Positions 1 to 8,039 are shown, numbered from the stretch's first letter. The stretch is 13,781 nucleotides of DNA from JAAZFF01 sp964405775 (GCA_964405775.1 CAYOPG010000061.1:1-13781), one strand, 5' to 3'. The notes: generated by a model not told the origin, from the letters alone. Translations and numbers: made by a program.

Positions 1-278
1 GGGTTCCAGCTAGGTGGCTGAATTAAAATCAAGCCTATGGGATGCTAGTGAAACAAAAAGTGCTTACAGCGCAAACGGCTCCCATCTGCCCATGCTTAAT
101 CGACCGGGAGGTCTGCGCAATTAAGAAATTTAACCCGTTTTTTTCCAATGGACTTTTTCAGAACGAGCGTCTAATATAAACGGTCTGATAGCTAGTCAAC
201 TCTTTTAACAACAACCACAAACCCACGGGTGCAAAAGCAATCGCTCCGGTACATCAGAATACAGTCCGCACCATTTTC
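1..278. other. 5' flanking region without a recognised gene
   Basis: No open frame of useful length crosses this stretch on either strand, and I recognise no tRNA, tmRNA, 6S or SRP RNA. Visible small structures are a perfect GACC/GGTC hairpin with a GGGA loop near 105-116 and a seven-T run at about 138-144. The T run is not preceded by a compact GC-rich stem, so I do not call a terminator. A 24-nt segment at 61-84 matches bases 1371-1390 inside the GT90 gene apart from a 4-nt gap. The fmt reading frame is open back to position 192. Confidence 0.5.
149..177 (+). promoter_or_regulatory. possible sigma70-like promoter for fmt
   Basis: TGGACT (149-154) and TAATAT (172-177) are separated by 17 nt, each matching 4 of 6 consensus positions. 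Transcription would start near 184, leaving a leader of about 80-95 nt before fmt. The match is weak and the AT-rich background makes chance likely. Confidence 0.3.
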
Positions 279-1268
279 ATGGGATCGGATACAATTTCAT
301 GCACATTCCTGACCGCGCTCATACATGCGCCGGATTGTGAGGTGGTTGCTGTTGTCACGCAGCCCGACCGGGAGCGGGGGCGACGGTTGCGCATTGTCCC
401 TGGACCGGTCAAAGAACTGGCGCTGATGCACTGCAAGCCAGTCCTCTCCCCTGAGAATGTGAACACGCCCGATTCCATAGCGGTTCTTGAGGAACTCAAG
501 CCGGACATAATCGTGGTCATGGCCTACGGCCAGTTTCTGGGGCGCAAAGTACTAGAGATGCCCCGTCTGGGATGCATAAACCTGCACGTATCCATACTCC
601 CCCGCTGGCGCGGCGCAGCTCCGGTGCAGTACGCCATAATGAATGGCGATTCCGAAACCGGTGTCACGGCGATGATGATGGATATCGGTATGGACACCGG
701 CGATATACTCGGGACCACACACCGGGAGATTGGACCACAAGACACCACGGGATCGCTGTCGCTGTCCCTTGCGAAAGACGGCTCGGATCTGATGCTTGAC
801 GTCATACGACAGTTGCGCGATGGCACTTCCACACGCACTCAACAGGATCATGCCGCCGCCACCTATGCCCCGAAAATCAAGAAAGAATGCGGCGTCATAG
901 AATGGGCGCGCCCAGCGGCCGAGATAGAGCGCACCATACGCGCCCTCACCCCGAAACCCTCCTGCCACACATTTCTGCCGGGGAAGATAAACGCCTTGGG
1001 CGAAGAGGAGCCAGGCTTGCTGCTTAAAATCATGAGGGCGCAAATAGAACAACTCCCTCCAAAAGCGAAGCAACCTGCCCCGGGAACGATACTTATGATG
1101 AAACGCGGCCCGCTCGTCGCTACAGGGGGCGGCATGGCGTTGCGTCTCCTGGAGGTGATGCCAGAAGGTAAGCCCAAACCTATGTCCGGAGACGATTTCG
1201 CCAACGGATACAGTAATAAACTCAAAATCGGAGACGTCCTGTTCCCCGGGCTTTCCGCATTCAGTTAA
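279..1268 (+). CDS. fmt: methionyl-tRNA formyltransferase
   Basis: Transfers a formyl group from 10-formyltetrahydrofolate to initiator Met-tRNA in the cytoplasm. Numbered from the ATG at 279, the formyltransferase core shows the TQPDRERGRR segment near 27-36, the MPRLGCINLH segment (94-103) carrying catalytic Asn101 and His103, and the MDIGMDTGD motif with Asp139. The family's small residue after the catalytic His is Val here (HVSILP rather than HGSLLP or HASLLP). The C-terminal oligonucleotide-binding domain covers roughly 205-325, including the PAPGTI motif. The start is problematic: homology to the first beta strand (RIVFMG in the family) continues upstream of the ATG as RTIFMG, and the codon in the expected start position (264-266) is GTC. 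No in-frame ATG, GTG, TTG or CTG exists between the stop at 189-191 and 279, and no Shine-Dalgarno precedes 279. The GT90 gene follows after 5 bp, so the two are likely co-transcribed. Function is certain; the start is not. Confidence 0.95.
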   Translation: MGSDTISCTFLTALIHAPDCEVVAVVTQPDRERGRRLRIVPGPVKELALMHCKPVLSPENVNTPDSIAVLEELKPDIIVVMAYGQFLGRKVLEMPRLGCINLHVSILPRWRGAAPVQYAIMNGDSETGVTAMMMDIGMDTGDILGTTHREIGPQDTTGSLSLSLAKDGSDLMLDVIRQLRDGTSTRTQQDHAAATYAPKIKKECGVIEWARPAAEIERTIRALTPKPSCHTFLPGKINALGEEEPGLLLKIMRAQIEQLPPKAKQPAPGTILMMKRGPLVATGGGMALRLLEVMPEGKPKPMSGDDFANGYSNKLKIGDVLFPGLSAFS

Positions 1269-1273
1269 GCATT

Positions 1274-2242
1274 ATGTCGTCACCATTTCTATACCCCTTC
1301 AAAAGCGGGAAAAACACAAAGTTCACATATTTCACAAAGGGTGTCATCCGCTCCCTGATCCCTGGCGCTTTGCTTCGCAAACGGCTCCCACGCGTAATAG
1401 AGGCGGGTCTCGCGGAATACGATCCTGAAACCCTAGAGGAACGCGTAGGATACTACAACAAGCTCTCTGCCAAAACTCCGCTTTCTGCGGATGCGCCAAG
1501 ACTTGCCGAACACGTACTGACAAAAAAGGGAATTGCTTATTTTTTCGACACGGAGGAATACACGCGCTTTTTCCCCCAAAGACTCCGGTGGAGGCACATT
1601 CCGGGCGATGTAACATACATCCCTCCCGAACCATCAATAGTCAAAAGTCGCCCCATCGCGGGAAACAACGCCAACTCCGTGCTTCTCAAGCTGAACAAGG
1701 TTCGTCACTTCATCTTCATAAAATCCGACATCCCGTTCCAGGACAAGCGCGGCATCGCCGTTTTCCGAGGCAAGGTTCCATTAAAACAGAAGCGAATTGA
1801 TCTTTTCGAGAAGCATTTCGGGAACCCATTATGCGACCTTGGCAACACTTGCAGGAGAAGACCCGCACCCGCCGAATGGAGTCGGCCCAAAATGACCATT
1901 CAAGAGCAACTGCAATACAAATTCATACTGGCGCTTGAAGGCAACGATGTGGCAAGCAACCTCAAATGGGTTATGTCCTCAAACTCAATCGCCGTCATGC
2001 CCAAGCCAGAGTTCGAGACGTGGTTTATGGAGGGGCGCCTGATCCCTAACGAGCACTACATAGAGGTCTCTCCGGATTTTTCAGACCTCGATGAAAAACT
2101 TCGCTACTACTCAACCCATGAGGACGAAGCGATGCGCATAATTGACGCCGCACACCGATACGTCGACCAGTTCCGCGACCAGAAGCTAGAAAAACTGCTT
2201 TCGCTTTTGGTACTGCAGAAATATTTCGCGCTGACGAATTAG
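1274..2242 (+). CDS. glycosyltransferase family 90 (CAP10/LpsA-like)
   Basis: A 322-residue cytoplasmic or membrane-associated sugar transferase of the GT90 (CAP10) family, whose bacterial members usually modify LPS or capsule. The evidence is the C-terminal block YKFILALEGNDVASNLKW (215-232) followed by SSNSIAVMPK and the acidic EFETWFMEG segment (246-254), matching the family pattern in which a K-Y-hydrophobic-GN-GxKW block precedes a V-hydrophobic-K and an E-W element. An upstream GDVTYIPPEP-KSRPI segment (111-128) and a VFRGKV strand (163-168) also fit. There is no signal peptide or clear membrane helix, and the N-terminus is basic. It starts 5 bp after the fmt stop and ends 6 bp from the convergent aminotransferase stop. 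Acceptor and donor sugars cannot be read from the sequence. A role in LPS assembly is an inference, helped by the heptose genes on the other strand. Confidence 0.82.
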   Translation: MSSPFLYPFKSGKNTKFTYFTKGVIRSLIPGALLRKRLPRVIEAGLAEYDPETLEERVGYYNKLSAKTPLSADAPRLAEHVLTKKGIAYFFDTEEYTRFFPQRLRWRHIPGDVTYIPPEPSIVKSRPIAGNNANSVLLKLNKVRHFIFIKSDIPFQDKRGIAVFRGKVPLKQKRIDLFEKHFGNPLCDLGNTCRRRPAPAEWSRPKMTIQEQLQYKFILALEGNDVASNLKWVMSSNSIAVMPKPEFETWFMEGRLIPNEHYIEVSPDFSDLDEKLRYYSTHEDEAMRIIDAAHRYVDQFRDQKLEKLLSLLVLQKYFALTN

Positions 2243-2248
2243 GCTGCC

Positions 2249-3553
2249 TTACGCACCGATATAGCGCTTGATGCTGTTGCCAATGCGCTCGAGAATCTTG
2301 GCGCGCCGGGAGTCGTCTGGGTCAAGCGTTGTTAGGCGGAAGCCAAGAATGTCGGTGTGGAAGCCGGTGAGTGGCGTAACGCAAACGCCTTCCGACGCCA
2401 TCATGTAGTGGACAAAACGCTTGTCGAGATCAACGCCTTTTACCGAATGCTCAACGAACTCGCGCGTGGCAGTGTCTGCAATTGGAAGCGTCTGCTTATC
2501 GTTCAGAACGCCATCTTGGAAAGCCACGCAGAAATAGAAAGCCCCTTGCGTGCGGCGAACAATCGTGCCGGGGACGTTGTTGCTGAAATATTCGTAGACC
2601 TGGTTGGAGCGGCGCTCAAACATCTTTGCCCGCTTCTGCTTTAGTTCCTGATAGCGAGGATCGCTGTACACAGCGGAGATCGCAAGTTGTGGCAGAGTCG
2701 TGGAGCAAACCTCCATCATCTTGCTTTTGACGAGACCGTCGCAATACTCCCGGAATTCCTGTGAGGAATCCGAGTTTAGCATTTCAATCCAGCCGCAACG
2801 CGAGCCAGGCCAGGGGAAATCCTTGGATATTCCGCGCAAGGCCAAGCCGGGGACATCCCCTAGGACTTGTGAGAGATGAAATGTTTCCGCGCCGTTGTAG
2901 CAAATGTGGGCATAGATTTCGTCGCAGATTATGAAAACGCCATAGCGGCGGGCTATGTCAACGATGCCCCTCAGTGTCTCGTGTGTGTAAACCGCGCCAG
3001 TGGGGTTGTCGGGATTGACAATCGCTATCGCGACCACCTGCGGGTTGTACTTGACCATGTTCTCAATTTCCACGAGATCAGGCTGCCAATTGTTGAGCGG
3101 ATCAAGGCGGAACTGCAGATAGCTGTAGTCACCGCGCTTGCCTTCGTTGGAAGTATGTGTGGGGTATGAAGGAGAAGGCATTAGAACACGGTCGTCCTTC
3201 TTGATCAGATCGTAGATTTTGTCTACCGCATCGGCGATGCCGTTGAAAAAGAGGATGTCGTCCGGTCCAATCTTTACGCTTCCAGGACGCTTCGACACTA
3301 TGTCGGCCAGAAACTCTCGAGTTTTGAGAACGCCGCGACTAGGGCAGTAGGCCCATGAAGCGTCCTCTTTCATGAGGTTCATGACTATTTCCTTGATCCA
3401 AGGCTCGACTTTCTCTCCGGCAGCGACAGGATCGCCGATGTTTTCCCAAGAGATTTTTACGCCGAGCTTCTGTAGAGCGTGGCCGAAATCCACGATTTCG
3501 CGAATTTCGTAATGGAGATTTCTTATGCCGTCATGGACAAATTGGGTGCGCAT
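2249..3553 (-). CDS. class I/II PLP-dependent aminotransferase
   Basis: A 434-residue fold-type I aminotransferase. Visible landmarks are a substrate-side PSPSYPTH segment (126-133), the NPDNPTGAVY motif (180-189) with PLP-contacting Asn183, CDEIYAH (210-216) with Asp211 and Tyr214, the Schiff-base Lys244 in GISKDFPWPGSRCGW, and a C-terminal GFRLTT segment with the expected carboxylate-binding Arg. The length is somewhat above the usual 390-410 because of an insertion around 355-385. A weak AGG precedes the ATG by 8 nt. It is the last gene of the dapL-folD group, 33 bp after folD. Substrate is unassigned: aspartate, alanine or aromatic specificity are all possible. Proximity to dapL suggests amino acid synthesis, but this is not shown by the sequence. 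Confidence 0.88.
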   Translation of the reverse strand: MRTQFVHDGIRNLHYEIREIVDFGHALQKLGVKISWENIGDPVAAGEKVEPWIKEIVMNLMKEDASWAYCPSRGVLKTREFLADIVSKRPGSVKIGPDDILFFNGIADAVDKIYDLIKKDDRVLMPSPSYPTHTSNEGKRGDYSYLQFRLDPLNNWQPDLVEIENMVKYNPQVVAIAIVNPDNPTGAVYTHETLRGIVDIARRYGVFIICDEIYAHICYNGAETFHLSQVLGDVPGLALRGISKDFPWPGSRCGWIEMLNSDSSQEFREYCDGLVKSKMMEVCSTTLPQLAISAVYSDPRYQELKQKRAKMFERRSNQVYEYFSNNVPGTIVRRTQGAFYFCVAFQDGVLNDKQTLPIADTATREFVEHSVKGVDLDKRFVHYMMASEGVCVTPLTGFHTDILGFRLTTLDPDDSRRAKILERIGNSIKRYIGA

Positions 3554-3586
3554 GGGTTTACCTTTGCGAGGATAATTAATTTGTTT

Positions 3587-4474
3587 TCAGGATTGCCGTC
3601 CGGCATGTAGTTGTGCCGACTTTAGGGTGTTGGATAGAAGCATGGAAATGGTCATCGGACCGACACCGCCGGGTACCGGTGTGATTAACGAGGCGACTTC
3701 GGAGACGGCATCGAAATCGATGTCGCCAACCAGGCGAAATCCGGCTTTCTTTGAGGAGTCGGGAATGCGGTTGACCCCGACGTCGATCACAACAGCGCCT
3801 GGCTTGACCATATCAGCGGTCACCGTGCCCGGACGGCCCGCGGCCACTATAAGTATGTCTGCCTGACGGGTGAACGTGGCAGCATCAGGAGTGCCCGTAT
3901 GGCAGATAGTGACGGTGGCGTTGGCTCCGGCTTTCTTCTGGAAAAGCAGGTTCGCCACAGGCTTGCCGACTATGTTGCTGCGTCCGAGGACCACGGCATG
4001 CTTGCCGGATGGATCCACACCGCTTCGGCGCAGCAGCTCCATAATGCCGGCCGGTGTGCATGAAATGAAGGCGTCGTCCTCTCCCAAGAGCAGTTTGCCC
4101 AAGTTGACGGGATGGAAGCCGTCAACGTCCTTCTCCGGAAGAATCGCACGAATGACCGCCGATTCATCTATGTGCTTCGGCAACGGCAGCTGCACAAGGA
4201 TACCATGCACGCGATCATCTCTGTTGAGGCGATCTATTTCGGAGAGCAGCTCTTCCTGCGTTGTCTCGGCAGGCATGCGCGTCATGAATGAGCAAATGCC
4301 GGTTTCAGCGCAAGCGCGTTCTTTGGCTGTGACGTAGGAGACAGAAGCGGGGTTGTCGCCAACGAGAATGACGGCTATGCCGGGCGTTGTGCCCTGCGCG
4401 GTCAAGGCGGCGGTCTCACGTTTGATCTCCTCCCTAATATCGGCGGAGATTTTCTTGCCATCTATAATGCTCAT
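3587..4474 (-). CDS. folD: bifunctional methylenetetrahydrofolate dehydrogenase / methenyltetrahydrofolate cyclohydrolase
   Basis: A cytoplasmic enzyme that interconverts 5,10-methylene-, 5,10-methenyl- and 10-formyl-tetrahydrofolate using NADP. At 295 residues it is slightly longer than the typical 280-290. Motifs include ILVGDNPAS (36-44), Tyr47 and catalytic Lys51 in SYVTAKERAC, GILVQLPLPKH (91-101), DVDGFHPVNLG (116-126), the nucleotide-binding GRSNIVGKP (164-172) and the C-terminal PGGVGPMT. I chose the ATG at 4474 because the protein then begins MSIIDGKK like its relatives and a GGAG sits 8 nt upstream (4483-4486); an in-frame ATG at 4522 would run into dapL. It lies 32 bp after dapL. 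Its product, 10-formyl-THF, is the formyl donor for Fmt, encoded nearby on the other strand, although the two genes are in separate transcription units. Confidence 0.97.
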   Translation of the reverse strand: MSIIDGKKISADIREEIKRETAALTAQGTTPGIAVILVGDNPASVSYVTAKERACAETGICSFMTRMPAETTQEELLSEIDRLNRDDRVHGILVQLPLPKHIDESAVIRAILPEKDVDGFHPVNLGKLLLGEDDAFISCTPAGIMELLRRSGVDPSGKHAVVLGRSNIVGKPVANLLFQKKAGANATVTICHTGTPDAATFTRQADILIVAAGRPGTVTADMVKPGAVVIDVGVNRIPDSSKKAGFRLVGDIDFDAVSEVASLITPVPGGVGPMTISMLLSNTLKSAQLHAGRQS

Positions 4475-4506
4475 CTTGAGTGCTCCGATAATATCCCAGC
4501 TTGCGC

Positions 4507-5730
4507 CTAGAGAATGCCGCAAATTCTGTCCATGGCCTTAACAACGTTATCCATGGAGTTGAAAGCGCTTATGCGGATATAGCCGTTGCCACAGCGTCCG
4601 AACCCTGATCCCGGCGTGGTCACAACCTGCGCCTCTTTCAAGAGCTTGTCGAAAAACTTCCAGGAATCCATCCCTGTGTTGAACCAGATGTAAGGAGAGT
4701 TGTCGCCACCCGTGGGTTTGAACCCTTTCGAAGCCAGACGTTCGCGAATGACCTTTGCGTTCGCAAGATACCCTGCCACGAGTGCTTTGCACTGTACACG
4801 GCCATCATCGGAATAAACAGCTTCTGCCGCACGCTGAACTGGGTAGGACACGCCGTTGAACTTTGTGCTCATGCGGCGCTTCCAAAGCGAGGCCAATGGA
4901 ATTGCTTCGCCTTTCGAGTTGAAAACGCGGCATTCCTTTGGCACGACCGTGTAACCGCAACGCGTGCCAGTGAAACCGGCGCTTTTAGAGAAGCTGCGGA
5001 ATTCGACGGCAACTTCCTTTGCCCCGGGGATTTCGTAAATTGAGTGCGGAAGATCCTCGTCCACGATGAACGCCTCATACGCGGCGTCGAAGAGCAGAAG
5101 CGCCTTGTGCTCGCGGGCGTAGTCCACGAAAGCCTTGAGCTGCTGCTTAGTGGCGGTAGCGCCGGTCGGGTTGTTTGGGAAGCAAAGGTAAATGAGGTCC
5201 ACCTGGCCTTTTGGAACTTCCGGAACAAACTTGTTCTCTTCCGTGCAGTCTAAATAGACGAGGCTTTCGTAGCGCCCCTCAACAGCCGCGCCGGTACGTC
5301 CCGCCATAACGTTCGTATCTACATACACTGGATACACAGGGTCAGGCACGGCAACCTTGATAGCAGTCGTGGAGAAAAGTTCCTGGAAATTACCTGTGTC
5401 GCACTTGGCTCCATCGCTCACAAAAATCTCGTCGGCGGCAATCTCGGCGCCGCGAGCCTGAAAATCATAATGGGCAATCGCCTCGCGTAAAAACTCGTAG
5501 CCATAGTCCGGGCCGTAACCGCGAAAAGTGGCATCGACGCCCATTTCAAGGGTGGCCTTCACCATAGCATCGACGCACGCCTGCGGGAGGGCTCGCGTAA
5601 CGTCGCCGATCCCGAGCTTTATAACATGAGCGTTATTATTGGCTTCAGAGAACTCGCGGACACGCCGCGCAATGTCGGAAAACAGGTAAGTAGGCTGTAC
5701 CTTGGAAAAATTTTCGTTGGCTTGAATCAT
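4507..5730 (-). CDS. dapL: LL-diaminopimelate aminotransferase
   Basis: Converts tetrahydrodipicolinate plus glutamate directly to LL-diaminopimelate for lysine and peptidoglycan synthesis, bypassing the succinylated or acetylated routes. The 407-residue length is normal for the family. Diagnostic segments are NENFSKVQPTYLFSDIARR near the N-terminus, IKLGIGDVTRALP (37-49), the FRGYGPDYGYEFLREAI segment (69-85), VSDGAKCDTGNFQELF (104-119), PDPVYPVYVDTNVMAGRTG (129-147), CFPNNPTGA (183-191) and the PLP Lys249 in SFSKSAGFTGTRCGY. These are specific for DapL rather than a general aspartate aminotransferase. It is the first gene of its group, with a promoter about 57 bp upstream. No clear Shine-Dalgarno precedes the ATG. 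DapL is typical of Chlamydiae, Verrucomicrobiota, Lentisphaerota, Bacteroidota relatives and plants, which supports the taxonomic inference. Confidence 0.97.
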   Translation of the reverse strand: MIQANENFSKVQPTYLFSDIARRVREFSEANNNAHVIKLGIGDVTRALPQACVDAMVKATLEMGVDATFRGYGPDYGYEFLREAIAHYDFQARGAEIAADEIFVSDGAKCDTGNFQELFSTTAIKVAVPDPVYPVYVDTNVMAGRTGAAVEGRYESLVYLDCTEENKFVPEVPKGQVDLIYLCFPNNPTGATATKQQLKAFVDYAREHKALLLFDAAYEAFIVDEDLPHSIYEIPGAKEVAVEFRSFSKSAGFTGTRCGYTVVPKECRVFNSKGEAIPLASLWKRRMSTKFNGVSYPVQRAAEAVYSDDGRVQCKALVAGYLANAKVIRERLASKGFKPTGGDNSPYIWFNTGMDSWKFFDKLLKEAQVVTTPGSGFGRCGNGYIRISAFNSMDNVVKAMDRICGIL

Positions 5731-5786
5731 AACTTAATGAGTGTGCTTCGACCTGAAGGGCCTTTGTGAATATTTCAAAAGTGCTG

Positions 5787-5815
5787 ATTATCGCATATTT
5801 TGCCCCTACATGCAA
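5787..5815 (-). promoter_or_regulatory. sigma70-like promoter for dapL
   Basis: Read on the minus strand, TTGCAT (5810-5815) and GATAAT (5787-5792) are separated by exactly 17 nt, with a 5/6 -10 and a 4/6 -35 match. The predicted transcript starts near 5780, leaving about 50 nt of leader before the dapL ATG at 5730. It would drive dapL, folD and the following aminotransferase gene. Confidence 0.6.
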
Positions 5816-5841
5816 CGTCCGCCGCCTGCCTTTCATGCCCA

Positions 5842-5909
5842 CGCGGTATGTCATAGTCATGGACACCGAAGCCGCGAACCGCAGTATCTGGGAACAAGCG
5901 CATCCGCCA
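5842..5909 (+). repeat. 68-bp dispersed repeat, copy A
   Basis: This segment aligns without gaps to 13619-13686 on the same strand, with 55 of 68 bases identical by hand count. The first 33 bases differ only once. The ends can pair imperfectly: CGGTATG near the left end with CATCCG near the right end, with one bulged T. An internal GCGGT/ACCGC pairing is also possible and becomes GCGGT/GCCGC, still paired through a G-T wobble, in copy B. It lies between the stop of the phosphoesterase gene (5923) and the dapL promoter. It contains a 26-codon open frame on the plus strand (5835-5915), but differences between copies do not favour third codon positions, so I treat it as noncoding. Confidence 0.75.
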
Positions 5910-5922
5910 GGTTAACCGTTGG

Positions 5923-8013
5923 TCACCTCACCCGTAGCGCGGTGACGGAACCGTCCATGGCTGATGCATATATCACGCCGTCTGCCACGGTTGGAGCCGC
6001 TAGCACCCAGTGTCCGGGCGTGAGTCGGAAGCCGCGGTATATATTGCCGTCATCCCCGTTTAGACTTGTCAGCACGCCCGCGCTGGAAACAACATGAACG
6101 TCGTCCTGGCCAATTGCCGGTGCAGATGGTACAGTGCCAAGATCAACCCGGCTCCTCCAGACTATTTCACCTTCCATATCCAGCATCGTGACGCCGTCGC
6201 TTTGTTTTACGCAGAGCCAATCGCCAGCGGGCGATACTGCAACAGACACCGCTTTTGAATTGACGGATTTAATGCTACCGTTGTCAGAGTTGAATATCGC
6301 CATCTGAAATCCTCGGTCAGGGACGTACACGTGTCCATTGAAAACTGCCGGAGCGCAGTCGGCAGGACTATAGTATCTGGCTGCGCTGCGGGTGGAACTT
6401 GAGGCGCCTTGGCGCGACCACCGGACTTCGCCCGAGGCGTAGTCTAGCGCGTACACATTCTTGTCCCATGCGCCAACATACACAGCTCCGTCCAGCACCG
6501 TCGGGGCAGTCTCGATCGAGTATCCTGCAACCCTTCTCTTCCATACTACCGAACCGTCCTCGGCTCCAATGCAGAAGACTTCGCCCGAACCGGTGCCGAA
6601 ATATATTTTGTCGTCCTCCGCGGCAATGCCGTATACGGGGGCGCCCGCGTTGCGTTTCCAAAGCAATTGGCCATCCGGCGAGAGCTTGTAAACATGACCG
6701 CTGCCTGAACCGAACACGACGTCGCCTTCGACCACAAGTGGCTGGGTCAGGACGTCGCCACCGGTCTGGTAATCCCATAGCCTATTGCCGTCCTCGGCTG
6801 ATAGGCAGTACAGCTTGCCATCATTGGCTCCCACGTAGAGCTGGCCTCCGGCAACCGTGGGTGTAGAGCGACTGGAGCCATCGAGAAATGTCCGCCACAA
6901 GACTCCCGATTCATCGTCTTTAACATAGAAATGCGTACTCCGGCTGTGCCTGCTGCCGTCAGGCATTTCAAAAACAATCCGGAACGCGTGCGCACCCGCA
7001 TCGAGATCACTTGGCAACACAAATTCAGCCGAGTTGCCTTGGAGGGTTGCTGCGCCGCGCGGTTTGCCATCGATAGAAACCTCCGCCTTGACAGGGGAGT
7101 TCTTCACGCCTTTGATCGACGCTCGCGTCGTATAATCCGATTCACTCTTTAGAGAAGCCCCTTTTGCGGGTGAGTGAATTTCCACGATTTCGGTCGGGGC
7201 ATTGGTAGGCATCTGTTTTTCTAACAGAGCCTTTGACGCTTCGGTATTATTCAGGCGTTCGTGCGCCGCGAATATCTCTCCCTGCTTGATGGCGATTACG
7301 TTGTATCCGGCGGAACCACCGTAGCCCGCGCCGCCCACAATGCCATCCACCGCCCCTATTTTGAAGGCGCGGCTTCCATGTGTATGCCCTGCCAGTATGA
7401 GGACAAGATTGCGTTGCGCGAACAGGTCAATAAGCTGCTCGCAATTGTATGCTGAAGCGTACTGCGAACCGCTCGGCTCGTGGTGTAAAAAAAGGAATAA
7501 GGGCGTTTCGGGCGGAAGCTCAGCGAGGTCGTTCTCAATCCACAGCAGAGCCTCGCGGCCAATCGCGGGACGAGGGTCTTGCGGGATCGACGAATCCACT
7601 CCTATGAAGTGGCAGCCCCCGTAATCAAACGAATACGTTACCCCTCCATGAGCCGCGCGGATTTGTGGGCGCAGACTCGTCCATGTATTGTCGTGATTGC
7701 CAAGCTGGCTGTAGAATGGGATTGGGGAGTTTGAAACCGAATTTGTGTATGCACCCCAGCCTTCTACACCAAATTCCGTGATGTCTCCAGTGACGACGAC
7801 GAAGGCTGGAGCCTTCCCCGACACACCGTACGCAGTGAGGTTCAAATCCTGAGCGGACCGCGCTTTGGCTATCAAATCTGCGGCGCGGGGATCGTGGGGG
7901 AAATGCGTGTCCGTCATGTGCACAAACGCAAAGTCTTCGGCAACAACCACGGACATGGCCACGCCGCATGCAGCCAGCCACATAAGTTGACCAATCGTAA
8001 ATTTCAGCTTCAT
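5923..8013 (-). CDS. secreted calcineurin-like phosphoesterase fused to Ig-like and PQQ-type beta-propeller domains
   Basis: A 696-residue exported protein. Residues 1-25 form a Sec signal peptide with probable cleavage after VVVA. Residues 27-260 are a metallophosphoesterase with the full metal-site set: MTDTHF (Asp35, His37), GDITE (Asp77), GNHDN (Asn106, His107), FLHHEP (His177, His178) and GHTH (His210, His212). About 273-364 looks like one Ig-like beta domain with a PVKAEVSIDG core. From about 368 to the end are repeated strands of the form VLWRTFLDG, GQLYVGANDGKLYCL, GRLW/GEVRW, a PQQ/BamB-like propeller. The propeller lacks obvious alcohol dehydrogenase residues and is more likely a binding module. 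It is the last gene of the operon, starting 26 bp after the M23-like gene, with only a weak GCGGA upstream. The substrate is unknown; periplasmic or surface action on phosphate esters or cell-wall-linked compounds is a guess. Confidence 0.88.
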   Translation of the reverse strand: MKLKFTIGQLMWLAACGVAMSVVVAEDFAFVHMTDTHFPHDPRAADLIAKARSAQDLNLTAYGVSGKAPAFVVVTGDITEFGVEGWGAYTNSVSNSPIPFYSQLGNHDNTWTSLRPQIRAAHGGVTYSFDYGGCHFIGVDSSIPQDPRPAIGREALLWIENDLAELPPETPLFLFLHHEPSGSQYASAYNCEQLIDLFAQRNLVLILAGHTHGSRAFKIGAVDGIVGGAGYGGSAGYNVIAIKQGEIFAAHERLNNTEASKALLEKQMPTNAPTEIVEIHSPAKGASLKSESDYTTRASIKGVKNSPVKAEVSIDGKPRGAATLQGNSAEFVLPSDLDAGAHAFRIVFEMPDGSRHSRSTHFYVKDDESGVLWRTFLDGSSRSTPTVAGGQLYVGANDGKLYCLSAEDGNRLWDYQTGGDVLTQPLVVEGDVVFGSGSGHVYKLSPDGQLLWKRNAGAPVYGIAAEDDKIYFGTGSGEVFCIGAEDGSVVWKRRVAGYSIETAPTVLDGAVYVGAWDKNVYALDYASGEVRWSRQGASSSTRSAARYYSPADCAPAVFNGHVYVPDRGFQMAIFNSDNGSIKSVNSKAVSVAVSPAGDWLCVKQSDGVTMLDMEGEIVWRSRVDLGTVPSAPAIGQDDVHVVSSAGVLTSLNGDDGNIYRGFRLTPGHWVLAAPTVADGVIYASAMDGSVTALRVR

Positions 8014-8039
8014 TCCGCTTGTTCAAATTCGGTTATACG

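Noticed and set aside
99..144. Possible rho-independent terminator before fmt (CGGG...CCCG plus a seven-T run)
   Set aside because: The loop between the arms is about 25 nt and the stem only 4 bp, too weak to call.
552..1073. 173-codon open frame on the minus strand inside fmt
   Set aside because: It lies entirely opposite a gene with clear catalytic motifs, and its product has no recognisable domain or ribosome binding site.
3870..4337. 155-codon open frame on the plus strand inside folD
   Set aside because: Antisense shadow of FolD; serine/alanine-rich low-information product typical of the reverse strand of a GC-rich gene.
6399..6866. 155-codon plus-strand open frame opposite the propeller
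   Set aside because: Arginine/proline-rich shadow of the repeated propeller codons; no start signal.
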